64,000 nt of DNA from Haemonchus contortus (lineage: Eukaryota > Nematoda > Chromadorea > Rhabditida > Trichostrongylidae), in assembly GCA_000469685.2 (NCBI GenBank), contig LS997566.1, positions 43,228,920-43,292,919 on the forward strand. The letters run 5' to 3'. This document shows positions 20,570-31,790 of the stretch, in pieces. The notes below the pieces were generated by a model. That model searched no databases and was not told the DNA's origin. It saw nothing but the letters and a program-made list of their open reading frames with translations. Both the position numbers and the translations under genes were made by a program. Position 1 is the first letter of the stretch; each line of letters opens with the position of its first letter.

Positions 20570-23330
20570 TGTTTAGGTGAAGTGTTATATTGCCCAGGTT
20601 ACAGCTATGATACATTTCCTGCCTGAAAATCCCATGTGTTCGAGAAAAATGCAGACAGACATTCGAGAAACATCTTGCTTACATTGAAGTCTTGACATAT
20701 GCCGGCTGACTGCTGCGATGAGCGGCAAGCGGTTTAGTAACCTTTTTTGAGTGGTTCCTGTGCTGCTCATCTTCGTTTTGAGTTTTGATCTCGATTGCCG
20801 ACGGTCCGCTGCTTTTTTGTTCTGAAGCTGGAGTTCAATATCGCGAGGGCCAGAAATTCCTCCAGGTGGATGCTGTTTGTGGCATTCCAGAGTCTTGAAT
20901 GACTGTTGACTCAGGAATCCAGCAAAAAGATGGATCGATAGTAATCAGTTGCTGTTTTGGCCTGAAGAATGGATGCGGTAAGACATTTCAATCAAATCAG
21001 CTCCGATTACTTTTGTTGGATGGCCTGATATGCGCGTGGTCGAGGTGTCTTGGAGAACGTCGAATTAGAAAAGGCGAAGGAACTCATGAACAGCTAACGC
21101 TACGACGGCACTGGATTGGTGCTAAGGAGAATAAGAGAAAGAAGGTTGTCCTGGGAAATCCTCATCTTTGCCATGACTGATTGAACTCGATTTTTGAAGT
21201 CCATGGATCCCGGATAGCAAGTTGCTGGAGTGGTACTGATTTTCAAGAAAAAAAAATCTGTCCAACGTTTGACTTTCACAAGCCGTTCACGCCCTTCTCC
21301 TTCACCCACAGTGTTAGGTAAACAACACACCCTTTTTTCTCTGTTTGAACTGCTTTGTTGCTTCCCGGAAGAAAAAATGGGTCAGTCCCGGAACACTCAT
21401 GTTAGTTGCTACTTCTCGCATCCACCGTTAATAAAAGTGATACTGAAAATGTTCATATAAAATATAAAACAAGTTGAGTGTACTGAAAAAGTAAAGCTTG
21501 AGGAATCGCTCGCCATGAAACAACTAATACACCTCATATTTTCAAAACGGGCATGTACTTGCCTTATTATACATTGAACTCCAGTCTGGGGATATCTTTG
21601 AATTGGTTTTCGCAAATCGTTTTCGATCCAATCAGCTTCTAAGGAAGGCCATCCTGCTAGAGTAATAGCCAAATGGAGTTTATTTATTCTGCTTGCGCGT
21701 CGTTTCGTACTTTCACCCCAGCGAACGCCTAACCATTACATTGAACGCCCAAGGTACATGGCCGGATTGGTTCGCCGGCTGAGAAACTAGTTAAGACCTT
21801 CTTTTCTGAGGAATTTACTCGCTCTCACAGTGAAATAAGAAATGGCGCAGTATTCGCTTAAAATTAGCCAATCCAGCCTAGCAATATTGAATAAATCAGA
21901 CTTTAGGACCTTTGGTGTTAAGGTCTGTGTTTTTAGAATGATACTACCGCTACCGTTACTTCCTATCTTTCTGAGTTACACAGCTAACGGATACAAAGGA
22001 AAGATCAGGAAATGCTACGCTCAAGTGAAATATGCTCAAACGGTTATTCACTGATGCGTCCTTTTTCTTTTTTCGCGGAAACTCGGTTCACTTTTGTTTT
22101 GCTAGACAATTTTTTTCGTAGAATCCCTCGTTCCAGGTCGATTAACGAAATAAGGTTCCAAACTAAAACCTTTTCTCGGTACCCTTCGCTTTTTGTCGGC
22201 AACATAACAACCCTCACTAGTATTCCGGTATGGATGTTTGCCTTAAAGTATGTGAATGCCCGTATTACAATTGCTTACGTTTTGCAGAAGGGCAGGCAAA
22301 CAGACATACCAGTGTGCCGACAGAGCCATACTAACACGGTAACACGATTCCACTTAAGACATAGACAGTGTGCTTTAGAAATCAATGGGGGCACTGAATT
22401 CGCTGGTTTGTAGTATTACGTTATATGCAGAGCGAAGACTATGAATAATCGTTCAAAGTGCCCTCCATCACGTCCAGAGTCGCATCTGAAAGGATTGTAG
22501 TCACAAAATTATTGGGATTACGCCCGAGGAGGTGCTTTTACAAATATCTGAATGTAATCTCCAAAAATTACTATGATGTACCTTACCAGTTCGCTTTCTT
22601 ACCGCTCTACCTGCAGAAATGATCATTCCGTTTTCATCACTGCAGGTGGAGCTGGAGGAAAGCAAACTGATTATTATTTTATTATTTTATTTTTTATTTT
22701 AATTGTTTTCAAAAAATTGCATTCGGCTGCCTTAAATGGACCTAATCTGGGGTCATTTCATTTCTACTTCATGTGAGAATAGTGCAGTTCAGAAGAAAGT
22801 TGATCTACAAAAGGCCGGATGTGCGTTGCATGCCATAGAGAATCGACTGTGCCAGTTGTGGTCAGTTTAGCACGAAAGTAAGATGAAAGAGTAAGAGTTG
22901 TGAGATAAACCAACGAGTTGCTCCGTTCTTTCAATACTTTAACCTATTTTCAGCTGCCAATGAAGCAGTCCACAACGTCTGTATCTTTTCAATTGTTTCT
23001 GGGATGTATATAAAAAAAATTGGGGAAGAAAAGTGAAGTAGTGGTGAAAATGGAATGATTGAGATGAATGGAAATCCAAGCAATTTTTGGTGCTTCTACG
23101 CCAAATCGCGAGTTACTGGAACCGGTCTTGATAAAGGAATTTGTAGGATACCAGATACCCGTTTAAAAGTTATTTAGGTTCACCTTGCATAATGTTGTTT
23201 TCTTCCAAGATGCAAGATTTTGTGCTTGAGAATGTACGGTACACGACTTCTTCCTAGCACTCTTTATTTTGATCAACGGTTTGTTCAAATAGAAAAAGAC
23301 TGATTCCCTTGTCGTGTCGAAGGGTGTGTT
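20570..23330. other. 2.7-kb gene-poor stretch
   Basis: No gene recognised on either strand. ORFs of up to 133 codons (22,012-22,413) show no domain or splice partners. A TTATTTTATT-rich run lies at 22,670-22,710. TTTATT at 23,263-23,268 is the poly(A) signal of A7 (minus strand). Confidence 0.45.
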
Positions 23331-23337
23331 ATCCGCG

Positions 23338-23675
23338 TTATCGTCCCCACATGCCAAATCCAAGTCCCATCATACCGAGACCACCGTAACCCCATCCCAT
23401 GCCCATATACGGCCACATGCCCTGAAATAAATTATGAAACAACGCTAGATTATTGAGACTAATCTATTTATGTATGTCCAACTCACCCAAAATTGGGCGT
23501 TTGTCGTTGTCACGGAAAGGCAGAACATAATCACAGCAACGAGGATGATTCTGAACGAAAGCGTTCACTCATTGCTTACCAATAATTACTGAGAGGTAAA
23601 TTCTTTGAGACAGCCTAACAGCAGAATATATGTACATGTTCAAGGATGTGTTACTTACAGTGATGAGAATGCCAT
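23338..23675 (-). CDS. secreted Gly/Trp-rich peptide precursor A7
   Basis: 54 aa from minus-strand exons 23,675-23,659, 23,550-23,487 and 23,421-23,338. The signal peptide contains IILVAVIMFCLSVTTTNA; the mature part begins QFWGMWPYMGMGWG and ends GFGMWGR. It is closest to A4 in length and Trp content. It is the last family-A copy before the giant inverted repeat. Confidence 0.82.
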
Positions 23676-23720
23676 GTTGATGCTGAGAAGGGTGACTTGA
23701 AACTAGCGGGGAGCTCTAAA

Positions 23721-23866
23721 CTTAAGTACTACCACTATGTTTGTCGAAACACGACTTTTTTTCTGAAGCCTACTAACCTGTGAACGCAAGTCGTCGTACT
23801 ATATATTTACTGAGGAGCAAGTTTTTGGATGTCATGACAGACTGGTGTGAAATGTATTATGTTTAC
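23721..23866 (-). promoter_or_regulatory. conserved promoter module of peptide gene A7
   Basis: Read on the minus strand: GTAAACA (from 23,866), GTAAATA (from 23,810), a diverged GCGTTCACAGGTTAGT box (from 23,787) and TACTTAAG (23,728-23,721). Offsets of 56, 23 and 59 nt are kept even though the box itself has diverged. Confidence 0.6.
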
Positions 23867-24400
23867 TCGGTTGTAATCAAACATCGCCAGCTGGCGAACC
23901 TGTTCTCGACCCTACTCCACAACAGAACGGTATCTCTCTAAGTATACTAAAGCAGAGACTGAGAGCAGCAGAGACCGAGTAAAGCAAGTATCTTATGGGT
24001 CCTAAAGGTACAGTTCACTATAATTCTTCGGTACCCCTTTTTGATGAAAAAACGGAATATTAGGTCGAGAATAATTGATCAGTGACGAAGAAAACGAGAG
24101 AATTCGTCGATTTCAAAGAAAATGAGGCTCTTAAAAGTAGGAAAATGGACGAGATTACCATGACGGAAATAACATAAAAGGTGTTTTCGGACGAGATTTA
24201 GTTGTTGCAATTGCGCAAAGAGCTGAATACATCAAGTCAGATCTGTCTTCCATAGTCGCCATGGATTGTGTGGCGAGTTCAGAGGGCGAACGAAAATCCT
24301 CCCGGGGTTCTGAGTGGAACCCGAATCACCTCATATCCACTCAGATCAGCACAGCAAATCATATTGATCTTTTGAACTTGTTTTTGCGAAGTGGGTATAG

Positions 24401-24847
24401 CTATAGCACCACCGTTAAACGAATGGTTTGACAACCAAATTCTGGACTGAAACACGAGATATTCTGGACTTTTATATCACCAACGGTAATCGACTGATCT
24501 TCGCGCGAATCTATGTATATACAGTGCATTTTATAAGTACAAGATCTCCCTCGAATTTGGTATTTACAGGATAAGCAGCCAAGCACATATTTTTCTGGCA
24601 CCATCATTAGATTCATCACCTTCAATGACCTCCATACGCCTGCTTTGGTTGGCTCAACTTTTATATTAACATTTGTATAAATTGTTTTCAATTTTTTGCC
24701 GTTTCGTAAGTGTAGGATCACACCCGACAGTAGGAAGGTTTCCAAATCTGGGGTGCAGCAGAAATTGCACTCGGAGGGATTTGTATAGAAGAGAATGTGT
24801 CGCAAATATGTTTGGAAGCAATATGCACTTTGGCACAAGGAGATCAT
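24401..24847 (-). other. unassigned 148-codon open frame with many Cys
   Basis: Open minus-strand frame rich in cysteine (for example CNFCCTP, CLSCKYQ and a final FGCQ). No signal peptide at its start, no recognised domain, and splice structure is not evident. It ends just outside the inverted repeat. It could be part of a spliced secreted-protein gene or chance. Confidence 0.2.
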
Positions 24848-25276
24848 CTTTCTTTAGAGGAGAAAGCACACAATCGAAATTTTCGTGGTACAGGGTTCAG
24901 TACGAGGGCAATCAGAAGGAGAATCGTGAAATCCGTCAGCTCCGTTCAGAGATATCCGCAGTCTACAGAGCCCTCACGAGGACAGTAGAAGAGAATGCTG
25001 AGAACTATTTCGGAGTTAGGAGTACCTCGCGGGAGGGCGCGGGGCCGTCACTCCATTAGAACGACACATTACCGACAAATAGGTTACAAAATCAAGTGTT
25101 CGCTTTATTCCGTATTCGGATTGATGCACACTTCACAAACCATCGACGAGAGAGAAAATCTCTCTAACCTCATGAGACACCCCATCTGACTTGTCAACAT
25201 GGAAAGTTTCTCTTCTCCCACATACTTGCACTGAGAAATTGAACTTTATTGAGAACTTGGATAAAACATGGCTGTA

Positions 25277-26020
25277 TCAAGGTTTTTTGTACAAACAGAC
25301 AGCGGAAATGATGTCCTTGCTTCCCTTTTTGTTGATGAAACCGTTGCATCCATAGACGGTCCCCTTGGGAAGACGTTCGAGCTGAACAAAAACCATGGAT
25401 AATTTTTAGAAAAAAGAAGGGCCTTCTCACCAGAAAGTGGGTTCGAAGGAGAGCAATCCACCATAAGACCATAAGACACTTCGACTCACCGCTTTTTCTT
25501 TTTTGTCGAAACGGGGCTCTAGGAATGCAAGCACCTTCTGCCATAGTAACTGCGTATCATCCACTGGGAAGGACCTGAAATAATAGAATGTTCCAACAAA
25601 TATATTAGACGTTGAAAATGTCGTTGCCAAAATCCCGGAACGAACTTTTTTCCTTTTATAACCAAGTCAGCTTTCACACTGTTTTTCGACTTCAAATATT
25701 CCAGTGCCTTTTTCGCCCACTCATCGCTCCACTCCTGTGAACCAATAATTAAAAGCAAACCAAGTTGCTCGGCTGAATTATCGTTTAGAACTGACCAGAT
25801 TGTCGCTGTAGAGAGAGTTGAGAGTCTCGAAGGTATCTTTTGACTCAACGGGTAGAGGGTTCTTCAAACCTTAAGTGTTAATAGATCCATAACTTCGAAG
25901 AGGCCCGAGCGGATGTGGTCAAAAACATGGTAAAACTTTGACTGATATCCATATGCAGTTTATACCTTGAACGACGACGCATGCATGGAAGAAAATCAGT
26001 GCTGCGAGGGTGAATAACAT
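25277..26020 (-). CDS. secreted single-domain family-B protein B3
   Basis: 135-aa protein from minus-strand exons 26,020-25,966 (55 nt), 25,869-25,796 (74), 25,734-25,646 (89), 25,574-25,490 (85) and 25,381-25,277 (105). The signal peptide is MLFTLAALIFFHACVVVQG. The domain has LYSDNL, EWSDEWAKKALEYLKSK, LLWQKVLAFLEPRFDKKEK and the terminal Cys pair YGCNGF...SAVCLYKKP. The exon 3 donor is the weak GTTCGT. TATAAATAG lies about 34 nt before the ATG. It is the left-arm twin of B6. Compared with B6 the last exon has GSKD for GNKD and SAVC for SAAC. Family not recognised; predicted extracellular, with one disulphide likely. Confidence 0.8.
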
Positions 26021-27106
26021 TGTAAAAGCGACAAATTTTTGGCGACCATGCTCCTATTTATATATGATGGTGTTTGTGTTTTTGGCTGCTCCTGAGCATT
26101 TGTGAAAATACATTTGGAATGTCGCTACAGCCTTCATCTGAAAAATTCCTCGCAACAGTATTTGTCTTTTTCTTATTACCGCTATTGATCCAAGAATAGC
26201 TCACAGTCGAGACAGCATTGATTAGAAAGCTGACAGTAGTAAAGATGCCGAATGTAGTGAGATTTGAAAACAAGCATAGCCTTCGTGGTTTCTTGTCCGC
26301 ATCTCTTTGTACAGATAATTATGGCCCGCTGACAATAATGTAATTATTCGAAATTAGCTCGAAATATGAATACTGAGTAGTGTGTGTATGAACATTTCAA
26401 TTCTTTCCTTATCCTCCTTTTTTCTTTTTAGACCAAAGTCAGAGTGGTTGTGTATTTGCCGGTATTGTGCAACGCAATATTCACTGGAAATGTCAGACGC
26501 AATGGTTTGAAACTGAGGAACAGTATGCGAAAGTGTATGAAGAGTTTCTTATGATACTCAAAAAGTTAGCTCCTAATTGTAGCCTGGGGCAAGATCTTTC
26601 ATTGATTTGAACTTCTCTTCCATTTAGATCCTAAGCAATGCCTTTTCTATACCTTAGCGCCTGTTTGGTTACTGATTATTTAGGTTAGTTTTCGATAGGC
26701 CGTTATTCGCAGTCTTCCATCTTTGAGTAATTCTGATTGACTGATTACTTCGCTGTAGGATAGTAGTACTTTTGAATACTGAACGCATTTTGGTTTCTTT
26801 TTTCTGATCAATACTACAATTCAAACGATTTCATCACTAGTTGAGGCACTCACGTAAATAGAGAACTGTGACAAGCGAAATATTTTTTTTGGCCGTCCGA
26901 CAAACGAGCGTTAAACGTTTCCTCTAATTATTTTTGCTTATACGCTGTGTAAACGCGAGAGCATTTTCCCTACATGATACGTTTTTAGACAGTGGTTACG
27001 GAAATGTATCATATTTTTTGTGAAAGCACAGGTAAAGCTAGCATCACTGCTACGCCACTCTTTCTATAAATTGAAGGGCTGGGGACGGAAAATTGTCGTA
27101 TACGAA

Positions 27107-27866
27107 ATGTTAGCGATCTACTCAGTACTAGTTTCCATTCTACAAAACGTTGCCGCTCAAGGTGGATTATTTAAAGTAATGTCAATCATAATTAGCCCAT
27201 CACTCTCACCGATTTTTTTTCCAGCGCATTCAGTCTGATCGACTCAAACTTATAAGTGAAGCGATTGCTCAGGCTCGAAGAACTCTCTACCAGAGAATCA
27301 AAAGATACTTTCGAGACTCTAACCATGCTCTATAGCGACAATCTGGTCAGTTCTAAACAATAATTCAGCCGAGCAACTTGGTTTGCTTTTAATTATAGGT
27401 TCACAGGAGTGGAGCGATGAGTGGGCGAAAAAGGCATTGGAATATTTGAAGTCGAAAAACAGTGTGAAGGCTGACATGATTGTTGAAGGAAGACAGTTCG
27501 TACTTGTATCTTGGCTTTGACATCTAATTTGTTTGTTGAAACATTTGTTGAAACATCCTATTTTTCAGATCCTTCGCAGAGGATGATACAAATTTACTAT
27601 AGCAGAAATTGCTTGCATTCCTAGAGCCCCGTTTCGACAAAAAAGAAAAAGCGGTGAGTCGAAGTGTCTTATGATCTTATGGTGGATTGCTCTCCTTCAA
27701 ACCCACTTTCTGGTGAGAAGGCCCTTCTTTTTTCTAAAAATTATTGATGGTTTTTGTTCAGCTCGAACGTCTTCCCAAGGGGACCGTCTATGGATGCAAC
27801 GGTTTCATCAACAAAAAGGGAAACAAGGACATCATTTCCGCTGCCTGTTTGTACAAAAAACCATGA
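27107..27866 (+). pseudogene. family-B pseudogene B4 (left arm)
   Basis: All five exons are present: 27,107-27,161, 27,273-27,345, 27,407-27,495, 27,569-27,653 and 27,762-27,866. Exon 2 is 73 nt rather than 74 (one base missing after the CTACCA), which shifts the frame, and exon 4 has TAG in place of the conserved TGG (LL-W-QK). The last exon is intact and nearly identical to that of B3, including parts of intron 4. The right-arm copy B5 carries both lesions, so they predate the arm duplication. Confidence 0.8.
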
Positions 27867-28378
27867 TGTTTTAACCGAGTTCTCAATAAAGTTCGATTTC
27901 TCATTGCAAGCATTTGTGAGAAGAAAGACTCTTCATGTTGATAAGTGATTTGGGGTGTCTCATGAGGTGATAGAGATTTCCTTTCTCGATAATGGATTGT
28001 CAGGTGCGTATCGATCCGAACATTGGAATAAAACGAACACTTGATGTGTTGACCTGTTTGAAGGCAGGAACAAATGTAATGTGAATCCCTTGAATCTAGT
28101 TATGTACAATCGTTGCCCGAGATCAGTGCTCCTTAAACAAATTATTGTGCCCTGTATAGGAGCTGTTTATTCCTCTACTCTTCTCAGACACGCAGAAACC
28201 AACTCGTAAGTAACTCATGGGTCACTGATGATATACCTCAATCCAAAAATCGATACTTCGGCGAATAGTGCCTTTTGGGCTAACTGACTTAAATTCTGTT
28301 GCGAAATTGTAAGGAAGGAGCGAAATCGAGGTGAAGAAAAACAGTAAGATTGCGAAATATCCTTGCGCGAGAAGAGCT

Positions 28379-28541
28379 GCATATAAAAGGGCATATCTTT
28401 CATTCAATGATTCATTCTCATCGCGGGTTCGACAACAATTTATTCTTAGGAGGGGGAGCTCTCAACCTCATTCCCAAGAAGACGGACCGCAACTTGTCGC
28501 ACCTTGGCACCTTGAGAGTTGGGGCCAACCTCATCCCTCTC
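28379..28541 (+). pseudogene. family C: TATA box and first exon (left arm)
   Basis: ATATAAAAGG near 28,381 is followed by an ATG at 28,407 and 45 open codons (MIHSHRGFDNNLFLGGG, later LNLIPKKTDR and LRVGANLIPL) ending at a GTAAGA donor at 28,542. It could equally be a 5' exon of a working gene. I call it pseudogene because the downstream family C sequence is broken. No family recognised. The right arm has the same exon on the minus strand with ATG at 31,762, and a third, decayed copy lies in the spacer. Confidence 0.4.
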
Positions 28542-28899
28542 GTAAGATCGTACTTGTTGTACTTGTATCTTAATCTGCTGTTACCCACTATTACTGTTAT
28601 CACTGTGAAGATCTTGTGCCTTATTTGTACTAAGCGTGCTTTAAAAATGAAGCTGTCGTTTACTGGCCTGTTCCAGTGTTCAGTTCATCCAAGGTAATTA
28701 TCAAATTACCGCAAACCTTACATGGGGGCCAAGCCGGCTCGAACACAGTAGAACAGCAGAATCACTCCGACCTAGCAGAGGATCGCGAAATAAAGTATCT
28801 ATATCTCTACTGAGAGAGGACCGAGGTCAAAAGTGGCCCGGCCAAGCAGTATTGATCGCGATTCGATGAAAACCTCGTACCACGTGCCAGAGTACTTGC

Positions 28900-29830
28900 A
28901 GGGATAGTGTGTCGCGGCCATTGAAGAAGAAACGAAATGGCGCAGAGCCTTACAGACGAGATCGAAAATGCAAACCCGTAGTTCACGGAGGAGGCCGATG
29001 CGAACCCTACGGCCGAATTGTTACGTGCCAAGGCACATGAGAGGCAGAGAATCGCTGGGAGAAGAAGGTTGCTCCTCACCACCAGGAGCCAATGGAGATA
29101 GAATCCCCTCACTGCGACATCAAAAACGATGGATTATTTGTCAAGTGGGCAGCTAGGTCCGGGCTCAAACAGCTGACTCTTACGGAGGACACTTCACATC
29201 TGGAGCTCGTTTGCGACGGGAACCAGCTCGTGAAGCCACCTGGTAATTACAGTGGTTACCGGATCGGGTTCAAGTGCTCGTTGTTGAAAGGAGAGAGCGA
29301 ATTGCTTGAAAGACTTGAAATTGCTAGTGATGGCAAAGCACAGTACTCGTATAAAAATACCGGGGGTATTCTTCGGACTAGCTTCGCTTTATTCCGAAGA
29401 AGTGCGTGCACGTCCGTATGAGTTTGGAAAACGTACAGAATGAAGACGTCTATCATGAAGCTAAACAAGATCATAAGGACATCATCCGTATAAGTGGAAT
29501 TCAACAAGCAGCTCTAAATTTGGTGGACGGCCAAGAATGGAAGTGACCGATTCATTCGAAGAAAAGGCAGCAATACCTCCTGACAGCACCCCTTGTCAAA
29601 AATCTCATGTTGTTGGTCGATGCTGTGACAGGGATCTTATACAGCAAGGACGAGCTACCTCAGATCGAACTGAACTCGAACCTACTGGTGATCGTGGGCG
29701 CAGGAGAAGCGGGCATCATCCACATCGTTATGATCTTGGCACCGTGGCTAGAGGGGGTCGAGCGACGTACAAGTCGCTATCGGCATGGCCCCAATAGAAC
29801 ACCAGACCTTGGAGGAGAAGAAATGGTCTA
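28900..29830 (+). pseudogene. family C: broken downstream coding region (left arm)
   Basis: A GC-richer stretch reads as one protein only if frames are switched. A piece from the ATG at 28,937 (MAQSLTDEIENANP, one TAG, then FTEEADANPTAELLRAKAHE) is followed by 29,092-29,421 (starts MEIESPHCDIKNDG; LVKPPGNYSGYRIGFKC). From about 29,400 another frame gives KCVHVRMSLENVQNEDVY and then ILYSKDELPQIELNSNLLVI with GAGEAGIIHIVM. The piece boundaries are shared by both arms. No family recognised. Overlapping it on the minus strand is a 101-codon open frame with a signal-like start. Confidence 0.45.
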
Positions 29831-29853
29831 AGGTCTACAATTTGATGAAGGCA

Positions 29854-30311
29854 GCAGTTGAGTGCCGTCCGTCTTCTTGGGGTTAAATTCAAGAAGTCTC
29901 CCCATTCAAACTATAAATAAGTGTATGACTCGACGTGACAGTGAATCATTAGACGAGAGATATGCCCTTTTATATGCAGCTCCTCCGCGCTCTTACATAT
30001 TCTTCTTCCTTACATGCACGGGGGCCCTCGAGAGTGGTCCCCACTCGTTTCACTCGTCTGAGTCTAAACTAAAATTCCTTCGTTAATATCTTCCCATACG
30101 TTCACTTTCTTTATCCCTTTTTTCTTTCCCCACCTTTGCGTGGTTCAGCCATCTCCGAGTAATTGTTTCCCTGAAGGACTGCACTGCATTGCCCTCCTTA
30201 TTGCATCTCCTTTTCTGCAGAGAAACCTCAACTTCCTTTGCCTTCTCTGCCGCAAGACGCCAGTTGCTTACCTAGAACTTCCTCACACTCTCGTACCATC
30301 TTTTGGTGCGA
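29854..30311. other. spacer of the giant inverted repeat
   Basis: About 458 bp not shared between arms. On the minus strand it holds a third, decayed copy of the family C start region: TATA-like 'catataaaagggcatatctc' near 29,960-29,985, an ATG ATT CAC start, a TAG after 12 codons, and a remnant of the LNLIPKKTDR segment near 29,870. The rest is pyrimidine-rich (30,060-30,260) with no gene. Confidence 0.6.
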
Positions 30312-30329
30312 TGCCTTCATCAAATTGTA

Positions 30330-31265
30330 GACCTCAGACCATTTCTTCTCCTCCAAGGTCTGGTGTTCCATTGGGGCCATGCCGATAGCGACTTGTACGT
30401 CGCTCGACCCCCTCTAGCCACGGTGCCAAGATCATAACGATGTGGATGATGCCCGCTTCTCCTGCGCCCACGATCACCAGTAGGTTCGAGTTCAGTTCGA
30501 TCTGAGGTAGCTCGTCCTTGCTGTATAAGATCCCTGTCACAGCATCGTCCAACAACGTGAGAATTTTGACAAGGGGTGCTGTCAGGAGGTATTGCTGCCT
30601 TTTCTTCGAATGAATCGGTCCCTTCCACTCTTCGCCGTCCGCCAAAATTTAGAGCTGCTTGTTGAATTCCACTTATACGGATGATGTCCTTATGATCTTG
30701 TTTAGCTTCATGATAGAGGTCTTTATTCTGTACGTTTTCCAAACTCATACGGACGTGCACGCACTTCTTCGGAATAAAGCGAAGCTAGTCCGAAGAATAC
30801 CCCCGGTATTTTTATACGAGTACTGTGCTTTGCCATCACTAGCAATTTCAAGTCTTTCAAGCAATTCGCTCTCTCCTTTCAACAACGAGCACTTGAACCG
30901 ATCCGGTAACCACTGTAATTACCAGGTGGCTTTACGAGCTGGTTCCCGTCGCAAACGAGCTCCAGATGTGAAGTGTCCTCCGTCAGGATCAGACGTTGAT
31001 GTTGAGCCCGGACCTAGCTGCCCACTTGACAAATAATCCATCGTTTTTGACGTCGTTATGAGAGGATTCTGTCTTCATTGGCTCCTGGTGGTGAGGAGCA
31101 ACCTTCTTCTCCCAGCGATTCTCTGCCTCTCAAGTGCCTTGGCAGGTAACTATTCGGCCGCAGGGTTCACATCGGCTTCCTCCGTGAACTACGGGTTTGC
31201 ATTTTCGATCTCGTCTGTAAGGCTCTGCGCCATTTCGTTTCTTCTTCAATGGCCGCGACACACTA
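30330..31265 (-). pseudogene. family C: broken downstream coding region (right arm)
   Basis: Mirror copy of 28,900-29,830. It keeps the frame switches of the left arm and adds its own one-base loss near 30,900 (GGATCGGTTC versus GGATCGGGTTC). The 103-codon piece at 30,334-30,645 is the longest open part. On the opposite strand 31,058-31,363 is open for 101 codons with a signal-like start. Confidence 0.45.
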
Positions 31266-31627
31266 TCCCTGCAAGTACTCTGGCACGTGGTACGAGGTTT
31301 TCATCGAATCGCGATCAATACTGCTTGGCCGGGCCACTTTTGACCTCGGTCCTCTCTCAGTAGAGATATAGATACTTTATTTCGCGATCCTCTGCTAGGT
31401 CGGAGTGATGCTGCTGTTCTACTGTGTTCGAGCCGGCTTGGCCCCCATGTAAGGTTTGCGGTAATTTGATAATTACCTTGGATGAACTGAACAATGGAAC
31501 AGGCCAGTAAACGACAGCTTCATTTTTGAGCACGCTTAGTACAAATAAGGCACAAGATCTTCACAGTGATAACAGTAATAGTGGGTAACAGCAGATTAAG
31601 ATACAAGTACAACAAATACGATCTTAC

Positions 31628-31790
31628 GAGAGGGATGAGGTTGGCCCCAACTCTCAAGGTGCCAAGGTGCGACAAGTTGCGGTCCGTCTTCTTGGGAATG
31701 AGGTTGAGAGCTCCCCCTCCTAAGAATAAATCGTTGTCGAACCCGCGATGAGAATGAATCATTGAATGAAAGATATGCCCTTTTATATGC
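31628..31790 (-). pseudogene. family C: TATA box and first exon (right arm)
   Basis: Mirror of 28,379-28,541. ATG at 31,762 (minus strand), 45 open codons and the GTAAGA-type donor are kept; one Asn codon of the left copy (DNN) is Asp (DND) here. No family recognised. Confidence 0.4.

Larger units (their letters stand above)
25016..29853 (+). repeat. left arm of a giant inverted repeat (about 4.84 kb)
   Basis: The arm matches the reverse complement of 30,312-35,147 along its whole length, with only scattered substitutions and small indels (for example one G fewer in the right arm near 30,900). Outer ends match at TTAGGAGT(A/G)CCTCGCGGGA; inner ends match at 'tttgatgaaggca'. Contains genes B3, B4 (pseudogene) and family C pieces. 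Confidence 0.9.

Noticed and set aside
22012..22413. 133-codon plus-strand ORF
   Set aside because: No domain, no splice partners and no promoter-like context; composition looks random.
24673..25059. 128-codon plus-strand ORF next to the palindrome
   Set aside because: It crosses the palindrome boundary, has no recognisable feature and overlaps a cysteine-rich frame on the other strand.
28900..29830. Family C as a captured viral or retroelement gene
   Set aside because: Considered because of composition and broken frames, but no diagnostic motif (reverse transcriptase, protease, integrase, capsid zinc knuckle, polymerase) was seen.
29853..30312. Palindrome centre as a CRISPR or phage-like attachment structure
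   Set aside because: Eukaryotic context with spliced genes; no repeat-spacer pattern or integrase.
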